Assembly (NCBI GenBank): GCA_964577825.1
Contig: CAZOBJ010000059.1
Location: forward strand, 1 to 19,699
Length of the DNA stretch: 19,699 bases
Source: CAZOBJ01 sp964577825
GTDB lineage: Bacteria; Planctomycetota; SZUA-567; JAFGNG01
Reading direction: 5' to 3'
A program made the position numbers and the translations under genes. This document shows, piece after piece, positions 7,458-14,873 of this stretch. The notes under the pieces are model-generated. The model ran no database searches and was not told the DNA's origin. It saw only the letters and a program-made list of their open reading frames with translations. Position 1 is the stretch's first letter. The number at the start of each line of letters is the position of its first letter.

Positions 7458-7925
7458 ATGCCCGACATGATCCCCATGACCCAGAACGGATACCACAAGC
7501 TCCAGCAGGAGGCGCGCGAGCTCGAGAGCCGCCGCCCGGACATCAAGGCGTCCATCGAGCAGGCGCGCGCGCGGGGGGACCTGAGCGAAAACGCCGACTA
7601 CCACGCCGCGCGCGAGGAGCTGGCCATGCTCAACGCGCGCCTGGCCGAGCTGCACGGCAAGCTGGCCCGCTCGCACGTGGTCAAGCCCGAGGACGCGCCC
7701 GAAGGCAAGGCGGCGCTGGGGAGCACCGTGCGCCTGCGCCGCAAGCGCGACGGGCGCGAGTTCACCCGCACCCTGGTGGGCGCGGGCGAGGGGGACGTGG
7801 CCTCCGGCAAGATCCTCACGACCAGCCCCATGGGCGCGGCCATGATCGGCCACGAGGCCGGGGATACCGTGACCGTGTCCCTGCCTGCGGGCGAGCAGGA
7901 GTTCGAGATCCTCAGCATCTCGTGA
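7458..7925 (+). CDS. greA: Transcription elongation factor GreA
   Basis: A 155-residue transcript-cleavage factor that enters the RNA polymerase secondary channel and rescues backtracked complexes. The N-terminal coiled coil (about 8-75) carries the acidic tip ARARGDLSENADYHAAREE (36-54), with Asp41 and Glu44 at the positions that hold the catalytic magnesium in E. coli GreA. The C-terminal FKBP-like domain (about 80-155) contains GSTVRLRR (88-95) and SPMGAAMIGHEAGD (123-136), the usual SPLGRALLGK region in divergent form. Length matches the family (about 158). Internal Met codons at 4 and 7 are possible alternative starts; the GAGGA about 10 nt before 7458 favours the first. It probably shares a transcript with the aminotransferase. 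Confidence 0.95.
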   Translation: MPDMIPMTQNGYHKLQQEARELESRRPDIKASIEQARARGDLSENADYHAAREELAMLNARLAELHGKLARSHVVKPEDAPEGKAALGSTVRLRRKRDGREFTRTLVGAGEGDVASGKILTTSPMGAAMIGHEAGDTVTVSLPAGEQEFEILSIS

Positions 7926-8008
7926 CCCGTCCGGCCGCCGGCCGCACGCGCGGCGTGGGCGCCGGGTCCGGGGCGCCGACCCCTGCCTCCATGGTCGTTC
8001 TTGAGCGC

Positions 8009-8018
8009 GGCACGTGCC
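8009..8018. repeat. 10-bp perfect palindrome GGCACGTGCC upstream of the kelch gene
   Basis: In the 166-nt gap between greA and the kelch-like gene there is a perfect palindrome GGCACGTGCC. It lies about 75 nt before the GTG start and could be a regulator half-site pair. I found no convincing promoter around it; TTGAGC at 8001 lacks a matching -10. Ten-base palindromes arise by chance in such GC-rich DNA, so this is a weak call. Confidence 0.25.
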
Positions 8019-8091
8019 TTGCAGGGATGCTGGCAGCGTCCTCGCGCTCCCGAGCGCCATGCGCGGGGCGCGCCCGAGAAAGGGAGGTGCC

Positions 8092-9075
8092 GTGGCCGAC
8101 CAACCCTACCGCTGGGAGTGCGTCACGGACAACGCCCCGTTCGCGCCGCGCGACGGCGCGGGCGCGCTGGCGTTCGCGGGACGCATGTGGCTCCTCGGGG
8201 GCTGGAACCCGCGAGACAAGGAGCACTTCCCCAACATCTGCAACAACGAGGTGTGGAGCTCCGAGGACGGGCGGACCTGGACCCTGGAGCGAGCCAACAC
8301 GTTCGGCACGGACCGGTTCGACCCGGATACCGACTGGGAAGGCCGCCACACCGCGGGGTACGCGGTGCTTCGCGGGCGCATGTGGATCGTGGGCGGCGAC
8401 GCGAACCAGAAGCATTACCAGCCCGACGTATGGTCCTCCGCGGACGGCGTATCCTGGACGCGCGCGAACCCGGACCGGCCCGTGCCCTGGGGCCCGCGCG
8501 CGCTCCACCACGCGGTGAGCTTCCGGGACCGGCTGTGGGTCATGGGCGGGCAGACCATGCCCGGGTTCGCCCCGGCCGAGGAGCGGTTCTACGCGGACGT
8601 GTGGGCGAGCAGCGACGGCGCGCGTTGGGAGTGCGTCCAGCCCGCGCCCCTGTGGCCCGGCCGAGGCATGATCGGCGGCAGCGCGGTGCTGGGCGGGCGC
8701 ATGTTTCTCCTCGGCGGAGGCACGTACGACACGCCCCAGACCCGCATGCGGCTCTTGTACAACGACGTGTGGTCCAGCGCGGACGGCGTGCATTGGCAGC
8801 GCGTGTTGGAGCGCGCGCCCTGGGCGCCGCGCCAGTACCACGAGGTCGCGGTGTGGGACGACAAGCTGTGGGTGCTCGAAGGCTTTGCCGGTGGAGAGAA
8901 CCGCAACGACGTGTGGTTTTCGCCGGACGGCGGGACCTGGACCGAGCTTGAGGACACGCCCTGGCCGCCGCGGCACGCGGCCAGCGTGTTCGTGCACCGG
9001 GACGCGTTGTGGATGGTCGCGGGCAACAACATGACCTCGGACGTGTGGCGGCTCACGCGCGCTGGCCACGGGTGA
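8092..9075 (+). CDS. Kelch-like six-bladed beta-propeller protein
   Basis: A 327-residue protein made of six similar blades. Each blade ends with a DVW-S-DG-W unit: NEVWSSEDGRTW (52-63), PDVWSSADGVSW (111-122), ADVWASSDGARW (169-180), NDVWSSADGVHW (224-235), NDVWFSPDGGTW (272-283) and a final SDVW (316-319). Each is preceded by a hydrophobic strand with Gly-Gly, such as MWLLGGW (32-38), MWIVGGD (97-103) and LWVMGGQ (148-154), the Kelch double-glycine signature. This is the galactose-oxidase central-domain/Kelch fold; copper-enzyme domains are absent, so it is probably a binding or scaffold protein. No signal peptide is visible from either possible start. I use GTG at 8092, with GGAGGTG immediately upstream (8084-8090), instead of an in-frame ATG at 8014 that has no ribosome binding site and would add a low-complexity Arg-rich leader. 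Confidence 0.82.
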   Translation: MADQPYRWECVTDNAPFAPRDGAGALAFAGRMWLLGGWNPRDKEHFPNICNNEVWSSEDGRTWTLERANTFGTDRFDPDTDWEGRHTAGYAVLRGRMWIVGGDANQKHYQPDVWSSADGVSWTRANPDRPVPWGPRALHHAVSFRDRLWVMGGQTMPGFAPAEERFYADVWASSDGARWECVQPAPLWPGRGMIGGSAVLGGRMFLLGGGTYDTPQTRMRLLYNDVWSSADGVHWQRVLERAPWAPRQYHEVAVWDDKLWVLEGFAGGENRNDVWFSPDGGTWTELEDTPWPPRHAASVFVHRDALWMVAGNNMTSDVWRLTRAGHG

Positions 9076-9091
9076 CGGACCGTTGGGCGAA

Positions 9092-9107
9092 CCCGTCCCG
9101 GGACGGG
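9092..9107. repeat. 16-bp perfect palindrome in the gap before the small membrane protein gene
   Basis: CCCGTCCCGGGACGGG is a perfect 16-bp palindrome, 16 nt after the kelch stop and 28 nt before the next ATG. As RNA it could form a 6-bp stem with a CCGG loop, but no T-tract follows, so a classical terminator is unlikely. It may be an operator, a Rho-independent-like pause site or chance. Confidence 0.35.
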
Positions 9108-9135
9108 GTGTAGTTCTCACAGAAAGGAGACGACC

Positions 9136-9504
9136 ATGGCCGCATCGCCACAGAACGCACCGCAGGGGGAGCCGGCCGCCGCGGCCGGGGACGACCCCAA
9201 GGGGAGCATCGTGCTGGGCATGGTGTGGATGGCGCTCATCTCGCTGCTTCTCTTCTGGCTGCCGGTGATCGGGCCCGTGCTCGCGGGCGTGGTCGGCGGC
9301 AAGCAGGCCGGCGGCGTGCTGCGCGGGATCCTGGCGGCGATCCTGCCCAGCCTCCTCTTCGGCGTGCTGCTGTTTGTCTTCGCCACCGCGCTCACGGGCC
9401 TGCCCCTGTTCGGGGCCGTGGCCGCGGCGGGCGGCGCAGTGGCCGCGCTGATGCAGGTGGGCCCGCTCTTGGCGGGGGCGATCGTGGGCGGGCTGCTGGC
9501 CTGA
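9136..9504 (+). CDS. Small glycine/alanine-rich integral membrane protein, function unknown
   Basis: A 122-residue protein with a hydrophilic, Ala/Pro-rich N terminus (1-22) followed by hydrophobic segments at about 26-53, 66-87 and 91-121, the last rich in small residues. It loosely resembles small glycine-rich membrane families such as DUF5518 (motifs GPVLAGVVGGKQAGG, 46-60, and AGAIVGGLL at the end), but I cannot assign a family with confidence. The ATG has AAAGGAG (9123-9129) about 6 nt upstream, so translation is credible. It follows the kelch gene by 60 nt and is followed by a 172-nt gap containing the gnd promoter, so it is probably the last gene of its transcript. Confidence 0.7.
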   Translation: MAASPQNAPQGEPAAAAGDDPKGSIVLGMVWMALISLLLFWLPVIGPVLAGVVGGKQAGGVLRGILAAILPSLLFGVLLFVFATALTGLPLFGAVAAAGGAVAALMQVGPLLAGAIVGGLLA

Positions 9505-9537
9505 GCGCCCCCCGCGGCCCGGCAGGAGCCGTGCGCT

Positions 9538-9565
9538 TTGACATCTGCGCGGAACGGGGTATGCT
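9538..9565 (+). promoter_or_regulatory. Putative strong sigma70 promoter of gnd
   Basis: An exact TTGACA (9538-9543) and TATGCT (9560-9565) are separated by 16 nt. The predicted start near 9572 leaves a leader of about 105 nt before the gnd ATG at 9677, long enough for post-transcriptional control. The leader ends with GAAGGGAG (9661-9668). Short GC-rich repeats such as GGCCTTGGCC occur in it, but I see no known riboswitch pattern. Confidence 0.55.
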
Positions 9566-9676
9566 GGCCGGACCGCCGCGGGGCGCACCGGCGCTCTGCC
9601 CGGCTGGAGGACGCACAGGAGCAAGGCCTTGGCCCGCACGGGGCCGGCGCCTTGGCGAGCGAAGGGAGACGAATCC

Positions 9677-11086
9677 ATGAACGCGGACATTGGCCTGATC
9701 GGACTGGCGGTGATGGGCGAGAACCTGGCGCTCAACATCGAGAGCCGGGGGTACACCGTCGCGGTGTGGAACCGGACCGTGGAGAAGGTCGACCGTCTGG
9801 TCCAGGGCCGCGCCCAGGGTAAGAACGTGATCGGCTGCCACAGCATCGAGGAGCTCGTCGGCCAGATCAAGAAGCCCCGGCCCATCATCCTGCTCGTCAA
9901 GGCCGGCGACCCGGTGGACCAGATGATCGACAAGGTGGCCCCGCACCTGGAGCAGGGCGACATCCTGATCGACTGCGGCAACTCGCACTTCATGGACACC
10001 GAGCGCCGGTACGACAAGCTCGAGGCCCAGGGCATCCGGTACATCGGAAGCGGGGTCTCGGGCGGCGAAGAGGGCGCGCTCAAGGGCCCGGCCCTCATGC
10101 CCGGGGGCGACAGGAAGGCGTACGAGCGCATCGAGCCGATCTGGACGGCCATTGCGGCCAAGGTGGCCGACGGTCCCTGCTGCGCGTACATGGGCCCGCG
10201 CGGGGCCGGGCACTATGTCAAGATGGTGCACAACGGCATCGAGTACGGCGACATGCAGCTCATCTGCGAGGCGTACTACCTCATGAAGAACGTGCTGGAC
10301 CTGTCCGAGGCCCAGATGAGCGAGGTGTTCGGCCGGTGGAACGAGGGCGACCTGGACAGCTACCTTATCCAGATCACCGCGGACATCCTGGGCCAGACCG
10401 ACCCGGACACGGGCCAGCCCATGACCGAGGTCATCCTGGACACCGCGGGCCAGAAGGGCACGGGCAAGTGGACGAGCCAGAGCGCGCTGGACCTGGGCAC
10501 GCCCGCGCCGACCATCGCCGAGGCGGTGTTCGCCCGGTGCGTGAGCGCGCTCAAGGAAGAGCGCGTGGCCGCGGCCAAGAGGCTCAAGGGCCCGCGCGCC
10601 GGCTTCCGCGGGGACAAGGACAAGTTCCTCTCCGACCTGCACGACGCCTTGTACGCGAGCAAGGTGTGCGCGTACGCCCAGGGGTTCGCCCTCATGCAGG
10701 CCGCCAGCGAGGAGTACGGGTACAAGCTGGACCTGCGCGAGATCCCGCAGGTCTTCCGCGGCGGGTGCATCATCCGCGCGGCGTTCCTGGACCGGATCAA
10801 GGAGGCCTACCAGCGCAAGCGCTCGCTCAAGAACCTGATGCTCGCGCCGTACTTCCGCCGCAACCTGCGCAAGTGCCAGGGCGGCTGGCGTCGGGTGATC
10901 CGGCAGTCCGTGCGCCTGGGCGTGCCGGTGCCCGCGTTCTCCAGCGCGCTCGCGTACTTCGACAGCTACCGCACCGAGCGGCTGCCCGCGAACCTGCTCC
11001 AGGCCCAGCGCGACTACTTCGGCGCGCATACGTTCGAACGCGTGGACCGCGAGCGCGGCGAGAAGTTCCACCACCAGTGGTACTGA
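9677..11086 (+). CDS. gnd: 6-phosphogluconate dehydrogenase, decarboxylating
   Basis: A 469-residue cytoplasmic enzyme that oxidatively decarboxylates 6-phosphogluconate to ribulose 5-phosphate with NADP+ (oxidative pentose phosphate pathway). Length matches the E. coli type. Landmarks: Rossmann start IGLIGLAVMGENLALN (5-20) and WNRT (31-34), which carries the NADP-type Asn-Arg-Thr turn; DCGNSHFMDTERR (99-111); the substrate loop GSGVSGGEEGALKGPALMPGG (124-144); the catalytic pair Lys182 and Glu189 in GAGHYVKMVHNGIEYGDMQ (176-194); and the late segment with DTAGQKGTGKWTSQSALDLG. The C-terminal tail FGAHTFERVDRERGEKFHHQWY closes the neighbour's active site in the dimer. ATG 9677 is chosen for its GAAGGGAG site over an in-frame upstream start. 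No zwf or pgl is in the window. Confidence 0.97.
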   Translation: MNADIGLIGLAVMGENLALNIESRGYTVAVWNRTVEKVDRLVQGRAQGKNVIGCHSIEELVGQIKKPRPIILLVKAGDPVDQMIDKVAPHLEQGDILIDCGNSHFMDTERRYDKLEAQGIRYIGSGVSGGEEGALKGPALMPGGDRKAYERIEPIWTAIAAKVADGPCCAYMGPRGAGHYVKMVHNGIEYGDMQLICEAYYLMKNVLDLSEAQMSEVFGRWNEGDLDSYLIQITADILGQTDPDTGQPMTEVILDTAGQKGTGKWTSQSALDLGTPAPTIAEAVFARCVSALKEERVAAAKRLKGPRAGFRGDKDKFLSDLHDALYASKVCAYAQGFALMQAASEEYGYKLDLREIPQVFRGGCIIRAAFLDRIKEAYQRKRSLKNLMLAPYFRRNLRKCQGGWRRVIRQSVRLGVPVPAFSSALAYFDSYRTERLPANLLQAQRDYFGAHTFERVDRERGEKFHHQWY

Positions 11087-11109
11087 GCGAGCGCAGCGAA
11101 GCACGGGCT

Positions 11110-11230
11110 GTTTCCCCTCCCTCCGGGAGGGGGGGAGGGAGAGGCGCGGTTCCGGTGCGGCGTGCGTGCGTAAGGCCGCCGTGCGCGCGTACCGTCCCTC
11201 ACCCCGGCCCTCTCCCGAGGGGAGAGGGAG
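11110..11230. repeat. REP-like inverted pair of GC-rich hairpins (BIME-like) after gnd
   Basis: The 188-nt gap between gnd and the exporter holds two hairpins in opposite orientation. The first (11114-11132) has an 8-bp stem CCCCTCCC / GGGAGGGG with loop TCC. The second (11208-11228) has a 9-bp stem CCCTCTCCC / GGGAGAGGG with loop GAG, preceded by CCCTCACCCC (11196-11205). The left unit read on the minus strand resembles the right unit on the plus strand, so the pair is arranged head-on like a bacterial interspersed mosaic element. The CCCTCACCCC...CTCTCCC pattern is familiar to me as a widely dispersed intergenic repeat in high-GC genomes. The flank right after the gnd stop is also repeat-like (GAGCGAGCGCAGCGAAG, 11085-11101). 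No transposase or RAYT gene is in the window. Confidence 0.7.
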
Positions 11231-11274
11231 ACGCGGTAGGGCCGCAGGTGCAAGCAAGGGAATAGGACCTGGGT

Positions 11275-12210
11275 GTGGGGTCGGACGCCGGGATATCGCG
11301 AAGACCTTCGTCCGGCACACTGGCCGGGTTCGGCGCCATTGTGCTGTGGTCGACCACCGTGGCGCTCGCGCGCAGCCTGTCCGAGCGGCTGGGGCCCATC
11401 ACCGCGGCCTGCGCGGTCTACAGCGTGGGCGGCGCGGTGGCCCTGGTGCGCCTGGGCTGGAACGCAGAGCGTCGCCGGAGCATCGCCCGCCTGGCGCGCA
11501 GGTATCTGTTCGGGTGTGGGGCGCTCTTCGTCGCGTACATGACCGTGCTCTTCCTGTCCGTGGGGCTTGCCGACTCCCGCCGCCAGGTCCTGGAGGTGGG
11601 GCTTCTCAACTACCTGTGGCCCGCGCTTACGATCCTCTTTTCCCTCGTGCTTCTGAACAAGCGGGCCACGTGGGTCCTCGTGCCGGGCACCGCCCTGGCC
11701 CTGGCCGGCGAGGTGCTTGTGCTCACCCAGGGCGCGGACGTGTCCGTGCGGTCGTTTACGCGCAACCTGTCCGGCAACCCGGCCGCCTATGGCCTGGGGC
11801 TCGCGGCCGCGCTGTGCTGGGGCCTGTACTCGACCCTCACCCGCCGATGGGCGGGCGGCCGGCGCCGGGGCGGCGTGGACCTGTTCCTGCCGGCCACGGC
11901 CCTGGCGCTTCTGTTCATGAGCCTGTTCGTGGACGAGCCGCGAGCCTGGAGCATGCGCTCGCTCGCCGAAGCGGGGTTCCTGGGCACGGCCACGTACCTT
12001 GCGTACGGGCTGTGGGACCGCGCCATGCGCACGGGCAACGTGGTGGTGGTGGCCGCGGGCTCGTACCTGACGCCCTTGTTTTCGACCGTGGTCAGCTGCG
12101 TGTACCTGGCCGTGGCCCCGGAGCCGAGCCTGTGGCTGGGGTGCGCGATGCTCGTGGCCGGGTCGCTGGCGAGCTGGTGGTCCGTGTCCGAGCGGCCCGG
12201 CGGCCAGTAG
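11275..12210 (+). CDS. yddG: DMT-superfamily exporter, YddG-type (aromatic amino acid efflux)
   Basis: A 311-residue protein with about ten hydrophobic segments, a drug/metabolite transporter (EamA) of the inner membrane. It aligns by eye along its length with E. coli YddG, which exports aromatic amino acids and dipeptides: AIVLWSTTVALAR (21-33), SERLGPITAACAVYSVGG (36-53), EVGLLNYLWPALTILF (107-122), VLVPGTALALAG (134-145), and GNVVVVAAGSYLTPLFSTVVS (254-274) all have close YddG counterparts. The start is uncertain: no Met occurs before residue 89, so I take GTG at 11275, with AGGA (11264-11267) as a modest ribosome binding site. This gives about 12 more residues than YddG before the first TM. 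It lies just after the REP-like pair and 55 nt before the FGGY kinase gene. Confidence 0.85.
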   Translation: MGSDAGISRRPSSGTLAGFGAIVLWSTTVALARSLSERLGPITAACAVYSVGGAVALVRLGWNAERRRSIARLARRYLFGCGALFVAYMTVLFLSVGLADSRRQVLEVGLLNYLWPALTILFSLVLLNKRATWVLVPGTALALAGEVLVLTQGADVSVRSFTRNLSGNPAAYGLGLAAALCWGLYSTLTRRWAGGRRRGGVDLFLPATALALLFMSLFVDEPRAWSMRSLAEAGFLGTATYLAYGLWDRAMRTGNVVVVAAGSYLTPLFSTVVSCVYLAVAPEPSLWLGCAMLVAGSLASWWSVSERPGGQ

Positions 12211-12265
12211 CCCTTTGCGCGATCGAAAGCCCCGGCGCTGACCCGAGTCCAGAAGGAGGAGCTCT

Positions 12266-13708
12266 GTGCCGGTCCTGATCGGCGTAGACATCGGCACGAG
12301 CAAGGTGTGCGCAGCCGCGTTCGATGCCCGGGGCGGCGCGTGCGTGGGCGTGCGCCGCGCGCCCACGCCGAGCCCGGTCGGGGCCGCGGAAACCGGCGCG
12401 GTCGAGCTCGACGCCGAGGAGGTGGTCTCGCGCGCGGTCGAGCTTGCCGCGGACCTGGTTGCGGACCTCGGCGACCGCGCGCGCGCGGTCGCGGGCCTGG
12501 GCGCGACCGGGCAGATGCACGGGGTCGTGCTCGCGGACGCACAGGCCCGGCCGCGTACGCGGCTTGTCACCTGGCAGGACCGCCGCGGCGAGGATGCGTG
12601 CCCGGCCACCGGGCGCACCTGGGCTGGGGAGCTCGCCGCGCGGCTGGGGCGCCGGGCCCTGGCCCGCGCAGGGTGCGCGCCCGCGTCCGGGTACGGCGGC
12701 GCGACCCTGCTGCGCCTCGCCGAAGGAGGGCTGCTGCCCGAGGGCGCGACCGCGCTCACGATCCAGGACCTCTTTGTCGCGCGACTCACGGGCGCGCTGT
12801 GCACGGACCCCACGGACGCGGCCGGATGGGCCCTCTTCGACGCGGCAGGCGGCCGGTGGCTGGCCGAGGCCGGGGCGGCGCTCGGGCTCACGCCCCGGGC
12901 GGCCGAGCGGCTGTTGCCCCGCGTGCTCGACACAGGCGGCCGGGCCGGCGTGCTCACGCCCGAGGCCGCCCGGGCCATCGGGCTCGCGCGCGGGCTGCCC
13001 GTGGCCGTGGCGCTCGGGGACAGCCAGGCCGCGTTCCTGGGCGCGGCGCCGGCGCTGGACGCATGCGCGCATGTGAACCTCGGCACCGGCGGACAGGTGT
13101 GCGTTTCCGTGGACGGGTTCGTGCGCGCCGAGGGACTGGAGACCCGCCCGCTCGTTGCCGGGCGATGGGCGCTCGTGGGCGCCAGCCTGTGCGGGGGCCG
13201 GGCCCTGGACGTGCTGGCCGGTCTGTTCGCGGACGTGGCCCGCGCGCTGTGCGGCGAGCCGGACCTCGCCGACCTGTATGCGCGGCTCGACCGGCTGGCC
13301 TGCGCGGCCCCGGCCGACGCCAAGGGTCTGCGCGCGTCCACCACGTTCGCGGGCACGCGCGCCGAGCCCGAGGCGCGAGGGGCGGTCACCGGCATCGGCA
13401 CGGACAACTGGACCGCTGCGAACCTGGCGCGCGCCGTGGTCGAGGGCATGGTCGGTGAGCTCGCGGAATTGTACGAGCGCGCGCGGGGGGCGGGCGCGCG
13501 CGTCGAGCGCCTTTCCGGCGCGGGCGGGGCGTTGCGGCGCAGCCGCGCGGTGCGCGAGGCCGTGGCGCGGCGCTTCGGGCTGATCCCGCGTTTGACTCGA
13601 CACACCGAAGAGGCGGCCGCGGGCGCCGCGCTCGCCGCGGGCAGGGCCGCGGGCATGTACGCGAGTTGGGACGAGGCGATGCAGGCCTTCCGGTCCGCAA
13701 GCGGGTGA
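12266..13708 (+). CDS. FGGY-family carbohydrate kinase, most like sedoheptulokinase
   Basis: A 480-residue ATP-dependent sugar kinase of the FGGY family (two ribonuclease-H-like domains). The phosphate-1 motif GVDIGTSKV is at 6-14, GATGQMHGVVL at 79-89, VTWQDRRGE at 101-109, and the catalytic Asp252 in ALGDSQAAF (249-257), followed by NLGTGGQV (271-278) and the adenosine motif GAGGALRRS (418-426). Several segments match human sedoheptulokinase better than xylulokinase: TWQD, SGYGGAT (141-147), LTIQDLFVARLTG (164-176) and GASLCGGRALDVL (305-317). Phosphorylation of sedoheptulose to sedoheptulose 7-phosphate would feed the pentose phosphate pathway, as does gnd upstream. Xylulokinase or another FGGY specificity remains possible. 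The start is GTG 12266, with AAGGAGG (12253-12259) upstream. Its stop is 8 nt from the stop of the converging oxidoreductase gene. Confidence 0.8.
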   Translation: MPVLIGVDIGTSKVCAAAFDARGGACVGVRRAPTPSPVGAAETGAVELDAEEVVSRAVELAADLVADLGDRARAVAGLGATGQMHGVVLADAQARPRTRLVTWQDRRGEDACPATGRTWAGELAARLGRRALARAGCAPASGYGGATLLRLAEGGLLPEGATALTIQDLFVARLTGALCTDPTDAAGWALFDAAGGRWLAEAGAALGLTPRAAERLLPRVLDTGGRAGVLTPEAARAIGLARGLPVAVALGDSQAAFLGAAPALDACAHVNLGTGGQVCVSVDGFVRAEGLETRPLVAGRWALVGASLCGGRALDVLAGLFADVARALCGEPDLADLYARLDRLACAAPADAKGLRASTTFAGTRAEPEARGAVTGIGTDNWTAANLARAVVEGMVGELAELYERARGAGARVERLSGAGGALRRSRAVREAVARRFGLIPRLTRHTEEAAAGAALAAGRAAGMYASWDEAMQAFRSASG

Positions 13709-13716
13709 GCGCGGGG

Positions 13717-14820
13717 CTAGCGGAACCGACTCATGTCGACGGACGAGAGGTCCGCGAGCGTGCCGCGCTCCTCGGCCTCGTACAGCTTCCAGATGACCTG
13801 GAGGCCGATCAGGCTCGACCATCCGTCCGTGCGCGGCGGTTGGCCGGTTTCGATGCAGTCGAGGAAATGCTCGAGCTCGCGCTCCGTGGGCTTGACCGTG
13901 GCCTCGGACGGTTCTTCGTAGAGCACGATCTCGCGCTGCTCCGTGCGCGGCCTGCGCGCGGCGCGGGCCGGGGCCTGCGGGTCGTGGGCCGAGACTTGCC
14001 CGCCGTCCTTGCGCGCCTCGCGCACGAGCGCCAGCACTTTGTGCGGCCGAAGCTGCATCTCGATCATGCCGCCCTCGCAATGAGCGTGGAACGAGTAGTG
14101 CAGGCGCGTGGCCCGCGCGCCCCAGGTGCCGAAGTGGTACCCCAGCGTCCGGTTCTCGAAGGACAGGACCACGTTGCTCGTGCCCTCGCGCTCCATCCAC
14201 GGGGTGCCCAGGTTCGTGCCCATGTGCGCGCCCTTGAGCGGACGGCCGAGCATCCACAGCAACAGATCGATGTAGTGGCACCCGTGGCTGAAGAGCTGCC
14301 CCCCGCCCAGGGTCGCCGCCCGGCTGGACCAGTGGTCCGGTCCGCGGTTTGTGGTCTGCTCGGTCCACATGGAGATCTGGAAGGGCTTGCCCCATCGGCC
14401 CGAGTCCACGGCCTTCTTGAACTCCAGGGCCAGCGGATGATAGCGCATGAGATACCCCACCATGAGCACCTTGCCGGTCCGCTCCGCGGTCTCGATCATG
14501 CGCAGGCAGTCGGCCTCGGTGTTGGCCATGGGCTTTTCCACGAGCACGTGCTTGCCCGCCTCCAGGCAGGCGAGGGACACCTCGGCGTGCACGTGGTGGG
14601 GCAGGACCAGGAGCGCGGCGTCCACGTCGTCGAGCACATCGTGGTAGTCGGTGGCCACCTTGGGCCGGCCGCCCAGGCGGTCGGATAGGTCCCGAGCCCG
14701 CGCGCGGTCGGTGTCCACCGCGGCTGCGACCTCCAGCCGGTCTTCGAGCCGGTCCATGCGCCGCAGGTAGTTGCCGGTCATGCCGCCGCATCCGATGACC
14801 GCGAGCTTCGTTTTGGCCAC
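13717..14820 (-). CDS. Gfo/Idh/MocA-family NAD(P)-dependent oxidoreductase
   Basis: A 367-residue cytoplasmic dehydrogenase of the Gfo/Idh/MocA family, which oxidises or epimerises sugars, sugar acids or cyclitols. The N-terminal Rossmann domain opens with AVIGCGGMTGNYL (7-19). EKPMAN (95-100) carries the family's catalytic Lys96. The C-terminal sheet domain contains GGGQLFSHGCHYIDLLLWMLG (172-192), in which His182 and Asp185 are the expected catalytic/substrate residues. Residues 272-295 form a variable, charged insertion. The substrate cannot be read from sequence. GTG at 14818-14820 is the start because AAGGAGG and AGGAGGG (14829-14839) sit just upstream and the family N terminus begins there. 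It is 53 nt downstream of lysS on the same strand and may share its transcript. Confidence 0.9.
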   Translation of the reverse strand: MAKTKLAVIGCGGMTGNYLRRMDRLEDRLEVAAAVDTDRARARDLSDRLGGRPKVATDYHDVLDDVDAALLVLPHHVHAEVSLACLEAGKHVLVEKPMANTEADCLRMIETAERTGKVLMVGYLMRYHPLALEFKKAVDSGRWGKPFQISMWTEQTTNRGPDHWSSRAATLGGGQLFSHGCHYIDLLLWMLGRPLKGAHMGTNLGTPWMEREGTSNVVLSFENRTLGYHFGTWGARATRLHYSFHAHCEGGMIEMQLRPHKVLALVREARKDGGQVSAHDPQAPARAARRPRTEQREIVLYEEPSEATVKPTERELEHFLDCIETGQPPRTDGWSSLIGLQVIWKLYEAEERGTLADLSSVDMSRFR

Positions 14821-14873
14821 GGGGGTATCCCTCCTCCTTGGGTCCGACGGGGCGCAGACGTGCGCCGGTGCGT

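Noticed and set aside
7926..7970. Intrinsic terminator after greA
   Set aside because: GC-rich inverted sequence (CGGCC-GCC-GGCCG) is present but no T-tract follows.
11014..13656. Minus-strand open frame of about 880 codons across the REP-like region, exporter and FGGY kinase
   Set aside because: It spans an intergenic repeat and three real genes, and its Ser/Ala/Pro/Arg-rich translation shows no domain.
12266..13708. Xylulokinase (xylB) as the name for the FGGY kinase
   Set aside because: The motifs shared with sedoheptulokinase look stronger and no xylose isomerase gene is nearby, so I left the symbol blank.
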